Origin: an uncultured Bacteroidales bacterium
GTDB lineage: Bacteria; Bacteroidota; Bacteroidia; Bacteroidales; P3
Length of the DNA stretch: 64,000 bases
Assembly (NCBI GenBank): GCA_937886715.1
Contig: CAKZZD010000045.1
Location: 1 to 64,000 of the forward strand
Direction: 5' to 3'
Positions within the stretch are counted from its first letter, which is position 1. Every line of letters starts with the position of its first letter. The notes beneath the pieces were generated by a model, which searched no databases, was not told the origin of the DNA, and was given only the letters and a program-made list of their open reading frames with translations. Of the stretch, positions 32,635-40,646 are shown in pieces. A program made the translations under genes and the position numbers.

Positions 32635-34023
32635 TTAGGCGAGGAGGGTCTGCCGGATGAACTGTTCCATTTGGCTGTCCATTTGGGTGAGGGTGGCGTA
32701 GTAGGCCATCTTGAGGGCCGCAAAGGGAGCGGCGCTACGCTCGATGGCGGCGATGTCGGCAGGGGAGGAAGAGTGGTAGTATTCATTGACGAAGACTGTC
32801 CAGATGCGCTCCATCTGATGGTTGTCGAGATGGAAGATATGTTGCGAACGGTCGCCAGGGTTGCAGCGGCACACAAGGAAGAGCATGCCGATGTCGTAGA
32901 GGGGGTTGCCACAGGCGAAATCGCCCAGGTCGATCCAATAGTCGTTGCTGCCGGCGCGGAGCACATTGCCGATATGCATGTCGCCATGCAGGCAGGTGTC
33001 GGCTTCGGGCACGGAGGCGAAAAAGGCGGCCATGCGGGCTTTCTCGTCGGCATTGAAATGGGGTGAGTCGGCGATGATCTGTTTTGCCACAGTGTTTTGC
33101 GATGGGAAGAGGTCCTTGCGGCAGGGGGTGGAGTGGAGTTGGAGGCACATCTGCGCAAAGCGCACTGTGAGGGGCTCGAGGAGGCTTGGGTCGCGGCTGA
33201 TGGCGCGAGAGAAGGAGACCTTCCCGTCCAGGCGTTCGAATTCCACCCCATAGCGGGCGCCGTCGGTGATGAAGCGGAGAGGGTGAGGAGTGGGGATGCC
33301 CATCTGGAGCACGGCTTGGGCGCATTGCAGCTCGCGAAGCGGTACGGCGGGAGGGATGCCTTCGGAGTAGAGCTTGATCATTGTGTGGCCGTCGTGGTGG
33401 TTGTAGCTGACGGCGTTGAAGCCGCCGCCGAACTCGTCATAGTCGTTGAGCGAGATGGTGTCGGCTTTGGCTTCGGGCGGGAAAACGATGTCAAGCAGAC
33501 GGACAAATTCAGCATAAGGAGCCGAGTCTGCGAGGTCGGCGAAGGTGTGGGCGAGGCTGCGGTAGTACCATTCTATGTCGGCGCGTCCGTTGGCGTGGAA
33601 ACGGTCCCAGAGATGGGTTTCGCCATTGGCGATATCGGCTGCGAAAGCGCGTAGGTTGGAGAGTTTGTCGCCGAGAGCGACGATGCGGGCATCGTGGCTG
33701 CCTTTGAAAATACGATCCATTGTGGCCTGACGGCGTTCGCGCCACGAGGTGGAGTCGATATCGCGGTGGGTGTCGGCACCCACGAGGTCGGCCACACGGT
33801 TGCCGAAGAGTTCCCGCAGTTGGTCGAGACTGACGTCGGTGTCCTCGACCACATCGTGCAGCGCCGCTGCCGCAAGAATCTCGGGATCGTCGGAGATGGA
33901 GGAGACGATGGCCATAGCCTCAAGGGTGTGGACGATGTAGGGGATGTTCTTGCCCTTGCGGAAAGCGCCAGCATGGGCCTCGGTGGCGAAAACGATGGCG
34001 CGGTCGACGATGGATGGGGTCAT
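32635..34023 (-). CDS. Fusion: SpoT/MESH1-type HD alarmone hydrolase plus aminoglycoside-phosphotransferase-fold kinase
   Basis: A 462-residue protein. Residues 1-180 match the (p)ppGpp hydrolase domain with every expected metal or catalytic residue: R22 and H32 in the AFRKGKNIPYIVHTLEA run, H56-D57 and E60-D61 in LHDVVEDTDV, D119 and N123 in LGDKLSNLRAF. Residues about 190-460 form a small-molecule kinase fold (TIGR02172-like) with a Gly loop EFGGGFNAV, Lys217, the catalytic loop HGDMHIGN (346-353) and WIDLGD (D365). The kinase substrate is unknown. It overlaps the synthetase gene by 4 bases, so synthesis and hydrolysis of alarmone are co-translated. Confidence 0.85.
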   Translation of the reverse strand: MTPSIVDRAIVFATEAHAGAFRKGKNIPYIVHTLEAMAIVSSISDDPEILAAAALHDVVEDTDVSLDQLRELFGNRVADLVGADTHRDIDSTSWRERRQATMDRIFKGSHDARIVALGDKLSNLRAFAADIANGETHLWDRFHANGRADIEWYYRSLAHTFADLADSAPYAEFVRLLDIVFPPEAKADTISLNDYDEFGGGFNAVSYNHHDGHTMIKLYSEGIPPAVPLRELQCAQAVLQMGIPTPHPLRFITDGARYGVEFERLDGKVSFSRAISRDPSLLEPLTVRFAQMCLQLHSTPCRKDLFPSQNTVAKQIIADSPHFNADEKARMAAFFASVPEADTCLHGDMHIGNVLRAGSNDYWIDLGDFACGNPLYDIGMLFLVCRCNPGDRSQHIFHLDNHQMERIWTVFVNEYYHSSSPADIAAIERSAAPFAALKMAYYATLTQMDSQMEQFIRQTLLA

Positions 34024-35090
34024 ACGATGTTGATTTTATGGGCCTGCTCGAAGATGCGCACGGCGCGTTGGTGGTTAGACTTGGGGTTGTCGGCGAGTGT
34101 GTTGAACAGGAACTCGAGGCCTGCGACTCCGTAGCCATGCTGGAGGGTGTAGACGCAGCAGAGGTTCTGGATGGATACGCTGAGGGCGATGATGTCGATG
34201 TCGGTGCCGGTGATCTGGTGGGAGGCGAGCTGGAAGGCGGCGTCGGAGCAGTCGCGTATGAGGCGCTCTACGTCGTCGAGCGTTTTGAATCCCAGGCGTA
34301 GCAGCACCTTGGTGTAGGGCATGAGGTTGTCGTGGTAGATTTCGGCCTGGTTGATGGCGGCGATGCGTTCGGCCAGCTTGTGGAAGGGGTGGATGTCGAG
34401 GTAGCTGCTGAAGGTGTCGCTGTCGAGCGGCACATGGGCGAAATCGCCATCGGCAACAAGCGTCTGCACCTGTCGGCGATAGTTGGTCACCTCGTTGCGG
34501 ATGCGGCTGAACTGCTCGTCGGCCAGTTCGAGCATACCGGCGATGCGGTTCATGTTGCGGAGGTGTTCGCGCGGCACCTCAATGTCGCCCTTGTAGCCCA
34601 TGTCGTGGTTGATGGTGGCCCACACATGCTGAAGGGCGGTGCGCATCTGAATCTCGAATGGAAAGCCGCGGAGGCGAGCGTCGTGACAGCGGTCGGCAGG
34701 GAGATGGCAGATATAGTGGAGAGACACATAGCCAAAACGGTCAAGATCGCGCAGTTTGCGCTTGTCGACAGAATTGCTCCAGTCAATATCGAAAGTCTTC
34801 TCCACCAGCGAGGCTATCTTGTCCACCTCGTCGGTGTAGAAGGTGATGATGCGGCATCCCAGAATGTCGGTGATGTCGTTGAGCAATGCATACTTTTGCC
34901 CCTTGATTTCCAGCTTGCCACGAAGGCTTTCCTCCGTCTTGATCCGGCTTTCGATAGCATTGACGTAGAGATTGTTGTCGGCGATGATGCGGTCGAGAGC
35001 GGCACGCACCTCTTGCTCCAGCTGGCGGTAGAGCGGCAGCGACTGGCGGTATTCGTCGAGAATCATCTCGCAATGAAGATCGAGGCTCAT
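34020..35090 (-). CDS. RelA/SpoT-type alarmone synthetase domain protein
   Basis: A 356-residue protein with a (p)ppGpp synthetase core at about residues 45-170: ITDILGCRIITFYTDEVDKI, RFGYVSLHYICHLPADR and FPFEIQMRTALQHVWATINH-DMGYK, equivalent to the GYxSLH and EIQxRT motifs of RelA. There is no TGS or ACT domain and the hydrolase is in the next gene. The C-terminal 185 residues are helical with no recognised domain. It lies between STAS and HD-kinase genes, overlapping both by 4 bases. A physiological alarmone synthetase is most likely; a toxic SAS neutralised by the adjacent hydrolase is an alternative. Confidence 0.85.
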   Translation of the reverse strand: MSLDLHCEMILDEYRQSLPLYRQLEQEVRAALDRIIADNNLYVNAIESRIKTEESLRGKLEIKGQKYALLNDITDILGCRIITFYTDEVDKIASLVEKTFDIDWSNSVDKRKLRDLDRFGYVSLHYICHLPADRCHDARLRGFPFEIQMRTALQHVWATINHDMGYKGDIEVPREHLRNMNRIAGMLELADEQFSRIRNEVTNYRRQVQTLVADGDFAHVPLDSDTFSSYLDIHPFHKLAERIAAINQAEIYHDNLMPYTKVLLRLGFKTLDDVERLIRDCSDAAFQLASHQITGTDIDIIALSVSIQNLCCVYTLQHGYGVAGLEFLFNTLADNPKSNHQRAVRIFEQAHKINIV

Positions 35091-35389
35091 ACGATGGTGA
35101 TGATATTGGAAAAACCGGTGATGTCGAACACCTCGCGCACTTGCGGCTGCATGTCTTTCAACACCAGGCGGCCTTTGCGGCTGCCGACGCTTTTTTGGAG
35201 CATGAGAAACACGCGCAACCCTTGGCTGGAAGTGTAGTCCATACCCGAACAGTCGACAACGATGTCGGGATTGTCGCCTTCCATCAAAGGACTGATATCC
35301 TGCAGAAACTGCTCGGCATTAGTTGTGTCGACGCGTCCGGTGAGGGTGACAACCGTCTGGTTGTCGTGTGATGAGATGATTACTTGCAT
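35087..35389 (-). CDS. STAS-domain anti-anti-sigma factor (RsbV/SpoIIAA-like)
   Basis: A 100-residue single STAS domain. DNQTVVTLTGRVDTTNAEQF and IVVDCSGMDYTSSQGLRVFLML are typical; Ser54 or Ser55 in YTSSQG is the likely phosphorylation site, although Gln56 stands where SpoIIAA has its phospho-Ser. In partner switching the unphosphorylated form binds the RsbW-like kinase and frees its target. It overlaps the kinase gene by 10 bases and the synthetase gene by 4. Confidence 0.88.
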   Translation of the reverse strand: MQVIISSHDNQTVVTLTGRVDTTNAEQFLQDISPLMEGDNPDIVVDCSGMDYTSSQGLRVFLMLQKSVGSRKGRLVLKDMQPQVREVFDITGFSNIITIV

Positions 35390-35793
35390 GGGTTAAGGTT
35401 TTTTACCATCGTCAGGATGTTGCATCCGTCGGAGTAGGAGTATGTGATATGATCCATCAGTTGCTTGCAGAGGAAGATGCCCAGGCCGCCGATCTCGCGG
35501 TCGTTGGCACTGAGCGTGATGTCGGGATCCTCGATATCGAGTGGGTTGAACGGAATGCCGGCATCGCGCAGGGTGATGAGCAGCTGCAGACCGTCGGGGC
35601 TGAGTTCGGTGCCGGCCTCAAGCCAGCCTATCCCGCCAGCGTAGGCGTAGCGCACCACATTGTCGACAGCCTCCTCGATGGAGAGCCTCAATTTGAAACG
35701 TAGCGACTCGTCGGAGGGCATGTCGGGCGACGACATGAGGTATTCGATGATCTCCGAACTTTTGTCTTTGATGGGGTTGAAAAGCCGCTTCAT
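35380..35793 (-). CDS. RsbW/SpoIIAB-like serine kinase (GHKL ATP-binding)
   Basis: A 137-residue GHKL ATPase. It has the N box in LSIEEAVDNVVRYAYAGG, a G1 box LRDAGIPFNPL and a G2 box IGGLGIFLCKQLMD. Such proteins phosphorylate the STAS partner and sequester a sigma factor or another effector. Start ATG 35793 follows the phosphatase stop by 5 bases; the longer upstream reading lies inside the phosphatase gene in another frame. The target it would hold is not evident, and no sigma factor is in this operon. Confidence 0.85.
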   Translation of the reverse strand: MKRLFNPIKDKSSEIIEYLMSSPDMPSDESLRFKLRLSIEEAVDNVVRYAYAGGIGWLEAGTELSPDGLQLLITLRDAGIPFNPLDIEDPDITLSANDREIGGLGIFLCKQLMDHITYSYSDGCNILTMVKNLNPCK

Positions 35794-35798
35794 GGGGT

Positions 35799-37517
35799 TC
35801 AATATTTGATAGTCATGATGGTGATATCGTCGTTTTGTGCAATGTGTCCGGTGAAGCCTGTCACCTCGTTGTAGAGGCTCTGTGTCAGCGTCGGGCAATC
35901 GGCATCGCCGGGTAGGCAAGAGGCCCATTGCAGCAGCCGTTCGGAGCCAAACTGACACTTGTCGGCACGTTCGGCCTCGCTCACGCCGTCGGTGTAGAGG
36001 ATCAGCCGCGAGCCTTTCTCCAGCATCAGTCGCTCGCCTTCGTAGTCATAGTCGCTCACCACGCCGCAGGCGATGTTGGCTTTGGCCTTCAGATACCGTG
36101 CCTCGCCATCGTTGCCTACCACGATGATGGGGTTGTGGCCCGCATTGCAATAGTTGAGCTCGCCGGTAGCCATGTCGAGTCGGCCGATAAAGAGGGTGAC
36201 GAACATCTCGCCTGAGTTGGTGTCGACAATGCTGTTGTTCACGCGCGTCATCACCTCCTCGATGCTCAGCCCCAGTCCGCTGACAAAATGCAGTGCAGCC
36301 CTGGTGATGGACATCAGCAGGGCTGCCGGAGCCCCTTTGCCGCTGACGTCGCCGATGGCGAAATACAGCGTCTTGTCGTCCTTGGCGATAAAGTCGTAGA
36401 GGTCGCCGCCCACCTCTTTTGCCGGCACCAGCAACGCATGCAGGCAGGCGGGGAAGGTGGAAGGCAGCATGCCCTGCTGGATGTCGCGTGCCACTGACAG
36501 TTCGCCCTCCATGCGGTTGTTGGCAGCCGTGGTGCTCCGCAACTCCTCGATGTATTTGTTGAGCGATTGCTGCATGTAGGCAAACGAGTCGCGCAGCTGC
36601 AGCATCTCGTCGTTGCTTTTCACCTCCGGTAGCGGCACATTGAAATCGCCGTGGCTCATCTGTCGTGCTGCCTCGCTCAGCCGAGTGATGGGCTTGGTGA
36701 GCCTGCCGACGACAAAATAGCACAGCATGAACAGCACCGCCAAACCGATGATGCCTGTCAGCAGCAGGATGCCCTGCAGCTTGGCCGACTGCCGCATCAC
36801 CTCGCGGTAGGGGCACATGATCGATGCCGACCATCCTGTGCACAGCGGCGCATACACCACATATGCGGCTTTGCCGCCCGATGTGAAATTGATCATGCTG
36901 TCGCCGCCGCGCAGCATCTCGCTATAGATGCGGCGGCTGTCAGGATCTTCCGCCATGCGGGTCTGTATCAGGGCGGCCAGACTGCTGTCCTGCACCCCGA
37001 TCAGCGATCCGTCGCGACACAATATCGAGCAGAACGACCCCTCGTAGGGACGCATCTGCTCGACAATGTGTTCTATCCATTCCGTTTCCACGTCCACCTC
37101 CAGCGCCAGCCCTTCGCCCATTGCATGGCTGTAGGTCACCACCCGTCGGTTGCAGCTGTCGGTGTGGGGCGAACTCCATGCATTGCTGTCGCCTTGGGCC
37201 TCTGCGATGCGGCAACCGCACACGCCGTCGGTTTCCTCGGCTACGTGCCGCAGGATTCCCTCCACCACGCTTTTGTTGTCGCGCATCGCCCACAGCAACT
37301 GTGCGGCGTCGCGCGTGGTCACCTCCACCTCGTGCAGCGGTGCCTCGATATCCTTGATCATCGAGTGCAGCTGCAGGTCGGTGCTCTTGATGGCCTCAGT
37401 GGTGACCAGGCGGCTGGTGGAGATCCAAACCGCCACCAGCATCGCCACAATCAGCAATGCCACAAAGAGCAGCGTGCTCAGGCTCAGTCGCAGCGAGATG
37501 GAACGGATTTTGCTCAC
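35799..37517 (-). CDS. Membrane sensor with HAMP and SpoIIE/PP2C-type serine phosphatase
   Basis: A 572-residue sensor phosphatase. A first membrane helix (LSTLLFVALLIVAMLVAVWI) precedes a periplasmic sensor of about 230 residues, then a second helix (ILLLTGIIGLAVLFMLCYFVV), a HAMP linker (RLTKPITRLSEAARQMSHGDF), a short coiled coil, and a PP2C domain with VGGDLYDFI, FAIGDVSGKGAPAALLM, LILYTDGVSEA and QNDDITIMTI, so the metal-binding Asp residues are present. It probably dephosphorylates the STAS protein encoded two genes downstream in response to an extracytoplasmic signal. It overlaps the dipeptidase gene by 4 bases. Confidence 0.9.
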   Translation of the reverse strand: MSKIRSISLRLSLSTLLFVALLIVAMLVAVWISTSRLVTTEAIKSTDLQLHSMIKDIEAPLHEVEVTTRDAAQLLWAMRDNKSVVEGILRHVAEETDGVCGCRIAEAQGDSNAWSSPHTDSCNRRVVTYSHAMGEGLALEVDVETEWIEHIVEQMRPYEGSFCSILCRDGSLIGVQDSSLAALIQTRMAEDPDSRRIYSEMLRGGDSMINFTSGGKAAYVVYAPLCTGWSASIMCPYREVMRQSAKLQGILLLTGIIGLAVLFMLCYFVVGRLTKPITRLSEAARQMSHGDFNVPLPEVKSNDEMLQLRDSFAYMQQSLNKYIEELRSTTAANNRMEGELSVARDIQQGMLPSTFPACLHALLVPAKEVGGDLYDFIAKDDKTLYFAIGDVSGKGAPAALLMSITRAALHFVSGLGLSIEEVMTRVNNSIVDTNSGEMFVTLFIGRLDMATGELNYCNAGHNPIIVVGNDGEARYLKAKANIACGVVSDYDYEGERLMLEKGSRLILYTDGVSEAERADKCQFGSERLLQWASCLPGDADCPTLTQSLYNEVTGFTGHIAQNDDITIMTIKY

Positions 37518-38872
37518 TCGGCGAAGTACTTGTAGAACAGCGGTATTGTCTCAATGCCCTTGAAGAACTGCTGCAGCGGATAGTTTTCGTTCGGCGCGTG
37601 GATGTCGTCGCTGGCCAGGCCGAAGCCCATGAGGATGCTCTTGAGGCCCAGAATCTTCTCAAAGCCGGCCACGATGGGTATGCTTCCGCCGCTGCGGGTG
37701 GGTATCGGCCGGCGGCCGAAGGTGTCCTGCATGGCGCGCTCGGCGGCCTTGTAGGCTTTCAGCTCGAGCGGAGCCACATAGGCGGCACCCCCGTGGCAGG
37801 GGGTCACCTTCACGCTGACGTAGTCAGGTGCCACACTCTCGAAATATTCCTGGAACAGGCGGCTGATCTTCTCAAAGTCCTGGTTGGCCACCAGGCGCGT
37901 GCTGATTTTGGCATAGGCCTTGCTGGGCAGCACCGTCTTGGTGCCCTCGCCGGTGTGGCCACCCCAGATGCCGCACACATCCAGGCAGGGACGGATGCCG
38001 GTGCGTTCCTTGGTGCTGTAGCCTTTCTCGCCTTTTAGGGCTTTCACGCCCAGCTCTTTCATGTAGGCCTGCTCGTCGAAGGGGGCTTGTGCCATCAGGG
38101 CACGCTCCTCGTCGCTCAGCACCAGCACGTCGTCGTAGAAGCCAGGGATGGTGATGTGGCCGTCCTCGTCGTGCAGGTCGGCAATCATCTTGCACAGCAC
38201 GTTGATCGGGTTGGCTACAGCGCCGCCGAAGATACCGCTGTGCAGGTCGTGGTTGGCGCCGGTCACCTCCACCTCCCAGTAGCACAGTCCGCGCAGGCCG
38301 CTGGTGATCGACGGTACGTCGGGGGCGATCATCGATGTGTCGCTCACCAGGATGATGTCGGCCCTGAGCAGCTCCTTGTGCTGTTCGCAGAAGCCGTAGA
38401 GCGAGCCGCTGCCGATCTCCTCCTCGCCCTCGAGCATGAATTTCACGTTGCAGGGCAGGTTGCCGGTGTGCACCATATATTCGAAGGCTTTGGCGTGCAT
38501 GAAGCTCTGGCCCTTGTCGTCGTCGGCGCCGCGGGCCCAGATGTAGCCGTCTTTCACCACGGGCTCGAAGGGCTGAGTGCGCCACAGCTCGAGCGGCGCC
38601 ACGGGCATCACGTCGTAGTGGCCATACACCAGCACGGTGGGCTTCTTCGGGTCGATTGTCTTCTCGCCGTACACCACAGGGTTGCCTTCGGTGGGCATCA
38701 CCTCGGCACGGTCGGCGCCGGCTTCAAGCAACAGCTCGCGCCAGCGTTCGGCGCAGCGCACCATGTCGGGCTTGTGCTCCTGCTCGCTGCTGATGGAGGG
38801 TATGCGGATCAGGCTGAATAGTTCTTCCAAAAAACGATCCTTGTTGGCTTCGATGTATTTTTTCATTTCCAT
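37514..38872 (-). CDS. M20-family dipeptidase (PepV/carnosinase type)
   Basis: A 452-residue metallopeptidase. Zinc-site blocks are LVYGHYDVMPV (His and Asp), GADDDKGQSFMHAKAFEYM, LEGEEEIGSGSL (catalytic Glu pair), VSDTSMIAPDVPSI and DDIHAPNENYPL at the C-terminus. It cleaves dipeptides in the cytoplasm, as no signal peptide is seen. It heads the operon that continues into the phosphatase and alarmone genes, with a 4-base overlap, which makes signalling genes dependent on a nutritional gene's transcript. Confidence 0.88.
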   Translation of the reverse strand: MEMKKYIEANKDRFLEELFSLIRIPSISSEQEHKPDMVRCAERWRELLLEAGADRAEVMPTEGNPVVYGEKTIDPKKPTVLVYGHYDVMPVAPLELWRTQPFEPVVKDGYIWARGADDDKGQSFMHAKAFEYMVHTGNLPCNVKFMLEGEEEIGSGSLYGFCEQHKELLRADIILVSDTSMIAPDVPSITSGLRGLCYWEVEVTGANHDLHSGIFGGAVANPINVLCKMIADLHDEDGHITIPGFYDDVLVLSDEERALMAQAPFDEQAYMKELGVKALKGEKGYSTKERTGIRPCLDVCGIWGGHTGEGTKTVLPSKAYAKISTRLVANQDFEKISRLFQEYFESVAPDYVSVKVTPCHGGAAYVAPLELKAYKAAERAMQDTFGRRPIPTRSGGSIPIVAGFEKILGLKSILMGFGLASDDIHAPNENYPLQQFFKGIETIPLFYKYFAE

Positions 38873-38995
38873 GGAGATTTTAATATTGATTTGTCAATTT
38901 TATTTTAATAATTAATGTTAACGGCATCCTGTCAATTTTATTGTATGGCCCCTGTCATTTTTTGCCCTATTGGCCGGCATCGTCCGTTGGCCGAT

Positions 38996-39066
38996 TGTTG
39001 GATGTCTGTTGTACGACTGTTGTACGAACTTTTTTCGTACAACAGTCGTACAACAGACATCCAACA
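38996..39066. repeat. 33-bp perfect hairpin built of 11-bp units (copy B)
   Basis: Left arm 38996-39028 and right arm 39034-39066 pair perfectly over 33 bases around a 5-base loop. The left arm reads TGTTGGATGTC, TGTTGTACGAC and TGTTGTACGAA, 11 bases each. The inner two units match copy A at 30211-30279. It lies between divergent genes, so it cannot be a terminator for either. The rest of the gap 38873-39228 holds the arcC promoter and leader, and no other gene. Confidence 0.88.
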
Positions 39067-39133
39067 GCCGTGCATGATTTGGCCCGAATGCGAGGCGGAG
39101 GACTGCATGTTTTGGGCATGGTGAATATATTTT

Positions 39134-39164
39134 TTTGCAGTTCTGAATTTCTTTTGTACTTTTG
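39134..39164 (+). promoter_or_regulatory. arcC promoter (TTTG-N19-TACTTTTG)
   Basis: A -33 TTTG at 39134-39137 and -7 TACTTTTG at 39157-39164 are 19 bases apart, an exact consensus. It drives the plus-strand operon that begins with arcC. Confidence 0.8.
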
Positions 39165-39167
39165 CAT

Positions 39168-39188
39168 TTTCCGCCATGGTGGCGGAAA
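39168..39188 (+). promoter_or_regulatory. Hairpin at the 5' end of the arcC transcript
   Basis: TTTCCGCC and GGCGGAAA form an 8-bp stem with a 5-base loop, starting within a few bases of the predicted transcription start. It could stabilise the message or be an operator; the function is unknown. Confidence 0.45.
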
Positions 39189-39228
39189 TGATGTTATTTG
39201 TCTGACAATAAATAAAATACAATAAGGA

Positions 39229-40164
39229 ATGAGAAAATTGGCGATGGTCGCTTTCGGAGGCAATGCGCTGTTGCGTAGCGGCCAGAAAGGCACCTACGAG
39301 GAGCAGCTGCAGAATGTGGAACTGACCTGCGAGAGCCTGTGTGCGCTTTTGAAAAGAAACTACAATATCGTGATCGGACACGGCAACGGCCCGCAGGTGG
39401 GCAACGTGATGCTGCAGCATGAGGCCGGCCGCCAGCTGGGCGTCGAGGCAATGCCGATGGACTTCTGTGTGGCCGAGACACAGGGCTCGATAGCCTATCT
39501 GATCGAAATGGGGCTGCGCAACGTGATGGCGCGCCACGATATGCAGCGCGATGTGGTGACGCTGGTCACCCAGGTGGCTGTCAACAAGCTGGACCCGATG
39601 TTTCAGAACCCCACCAAGCCCGTGGGCCCCTACTACACGAAGGAGCAGGCCGAGCAGCTGTCCAAGGAGACGGGTGCCGTCTATAAAGAAGACCCGAAGG
39701 GTAACGGCTGGCGCAAGGTGGTGGCTTCGCCGCGACCGACGCGCATCAACAATATCCGCATTGTGAAGCAGTTGGCCACAGCGGGCCACATTGTGGTCAC
39801 CGTGGGCGGCGGCGGCATCCCCGTGGTGGAGGAGAGCGACTATGTGCGCGGCGTGGAGGCTGTAATCGACAAGGATCTGGCCAGCGCCCTCTGCGCCGTG
39901 GAGATCGGCGCCGACGAGTTCTACATCCTGACCGACGTGCCGAAGGTGTACATCAACTTCCGCAAGGAGAACGAGCAGGCGCTTGACACCATCACCGTTG
40001 CCCAGGCCATGAAGTACCTCGAGGAGGGTCAGTTTGCCGAAGGCTCGATGGCACCCAAGGTGAGAGCGGCCATCATGTTTGTGGAGAAAGGCGGCAAGGA
40101 GTGCATCATCACCGAGGCCGGCCAATTGGACAACCCCAACTGCGGCACGAGAATCGTGCGGTAA
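39229..40164 (+). CDS. arcC: Carbamate kinase
   Basis: A 311-residue cytoplasmic kinase that converts carbamoyl phosphate and ADP to ATP, ammonia and CO2. Family blocks are LAMVAFGGNALLRSGQKGT, VIGHGNGPQVGNV, PTKPVGPYYTKEQA, VVASPRPTRINN, VTVGGGGIPVVEE, EAVIDKDLASALCAVEIGAD and AEGSMAPKVRAAI. It heads an operon with ornithine carbamoyltransferase, which would supply carbamoyl phosphate from citrulline. An arginine deiminase gene is not in the window. Confidence 0.95.
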   Translation: MRKLAMVAFGGNALLRSGQKGTYEEQLQNVELTCESLCALLKRNYNIVIGHGNGPQVGNVMLQHEAGRQLGVEAMPMDFCVAETQGSIAYLIEMGLRNVMARHDMQRDVVTLVTQVAVNKLDPMFQNPTKPVGPYYTKEQAEQLSKETGAVYKEDPKGNGWRKVVASPRPTRINNIRIVKQLATAGHIVVTVGGGGIPVVEESDYVRGVEAVIDKDLASALCAVEIGADEFYILTDVPKVYINFRKENEQALDTITVAQAMKYLEEGQFAEGSMAPKVRAAIMFVEKGGKECIITEAGQLDNPNCGTRIVR

Positions 40165-40237
40165 TCTCTCGGAATAATCTGCAGATTGTTCCGAAAACTC
40201 TGAACATTTCGAATAGTACAAGAATAGTCAAGCACTC

Positions 40238-40636
40238 ATGGATTTTTTTTCAGATAACCCCCAGTTAAGGCGCTTCTTGAAGCAGGTGGTCATCATGGGT
40301 GCCGCCCTGCTGCTGGTGGCACTGGTGCTGAAGCTGGCCGGAGTGCATTACAACGATGCCCTGCTCACGGTGGGATTTGGCACATTGGCAATCGTGGCCT
40401 TCTTCCTGGACCGACTGTTCCCCGCCCCTGCCGATGCCCCGATGGGTGCGATATGGAACTTTGCCATGCGTCTAACGGGTTATAGCGCGGCTGTGGCACT
40501 GATGGGCGCGCTGTTTGTGCTGCAACACTGGCCCGGCGGCAAGCCTATGCTGGTGGCCGGGGGCATCTCCTTGCTGGCTTGCGGGTTGGTATGGCTATTC
40601 TATATCATAAAGAAAAACAATAATATAAACACTTAA
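40238..40636 (+). CDS. Small membrane protein of unknown function
   Basis: A 132-residue protein with four predicted membrane helices: [56 protein letters not shown] and [20 protein letters not shown]. Distantly it recalls the GldL-like N-terminal two-helix pattern, but I would not assign that. It lies between arcC and arcB, so it might serve the same pathway. Confidence 0.65.
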   Translation: MDFFSDNPQLRRFLKQVVIMGAALLLVALVLKLAGVHYNDALLTVGFGTLAIVAFFLDRLFPAPADAPMGAIWNFAMRLTGYSAAVALMGALFVLQHWPGGKPMLVAGGISLLACGLVWLFYIIKKNNNINT

Positions 40637-40646
40637 ACAATACAAC

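Noticed and set aside
34020..35090. Confident naming as a toxSAS toxin
   Set aside because: The toxin families differ in C-terminal regions and I cannot align them here, so it is listed only as an alternative.
36651..37535. Long open frames opposite the phosphatase and other genes on the plus strand
   Set aside because: These frames have arginine-, proline- or alanine-rich, low-complexity translations without domains, a consequence of high GC in third positions of the real genes.
38938..40221. A 427-codon minus-strand frame covering arcC and palindrome B
   Set aside because: It is antisense to a certain arcC gene and its translation has no recognisable domain; the shared CCTTVVRTFFVQQSYN-like peptide only reflects the repeated palindrome.
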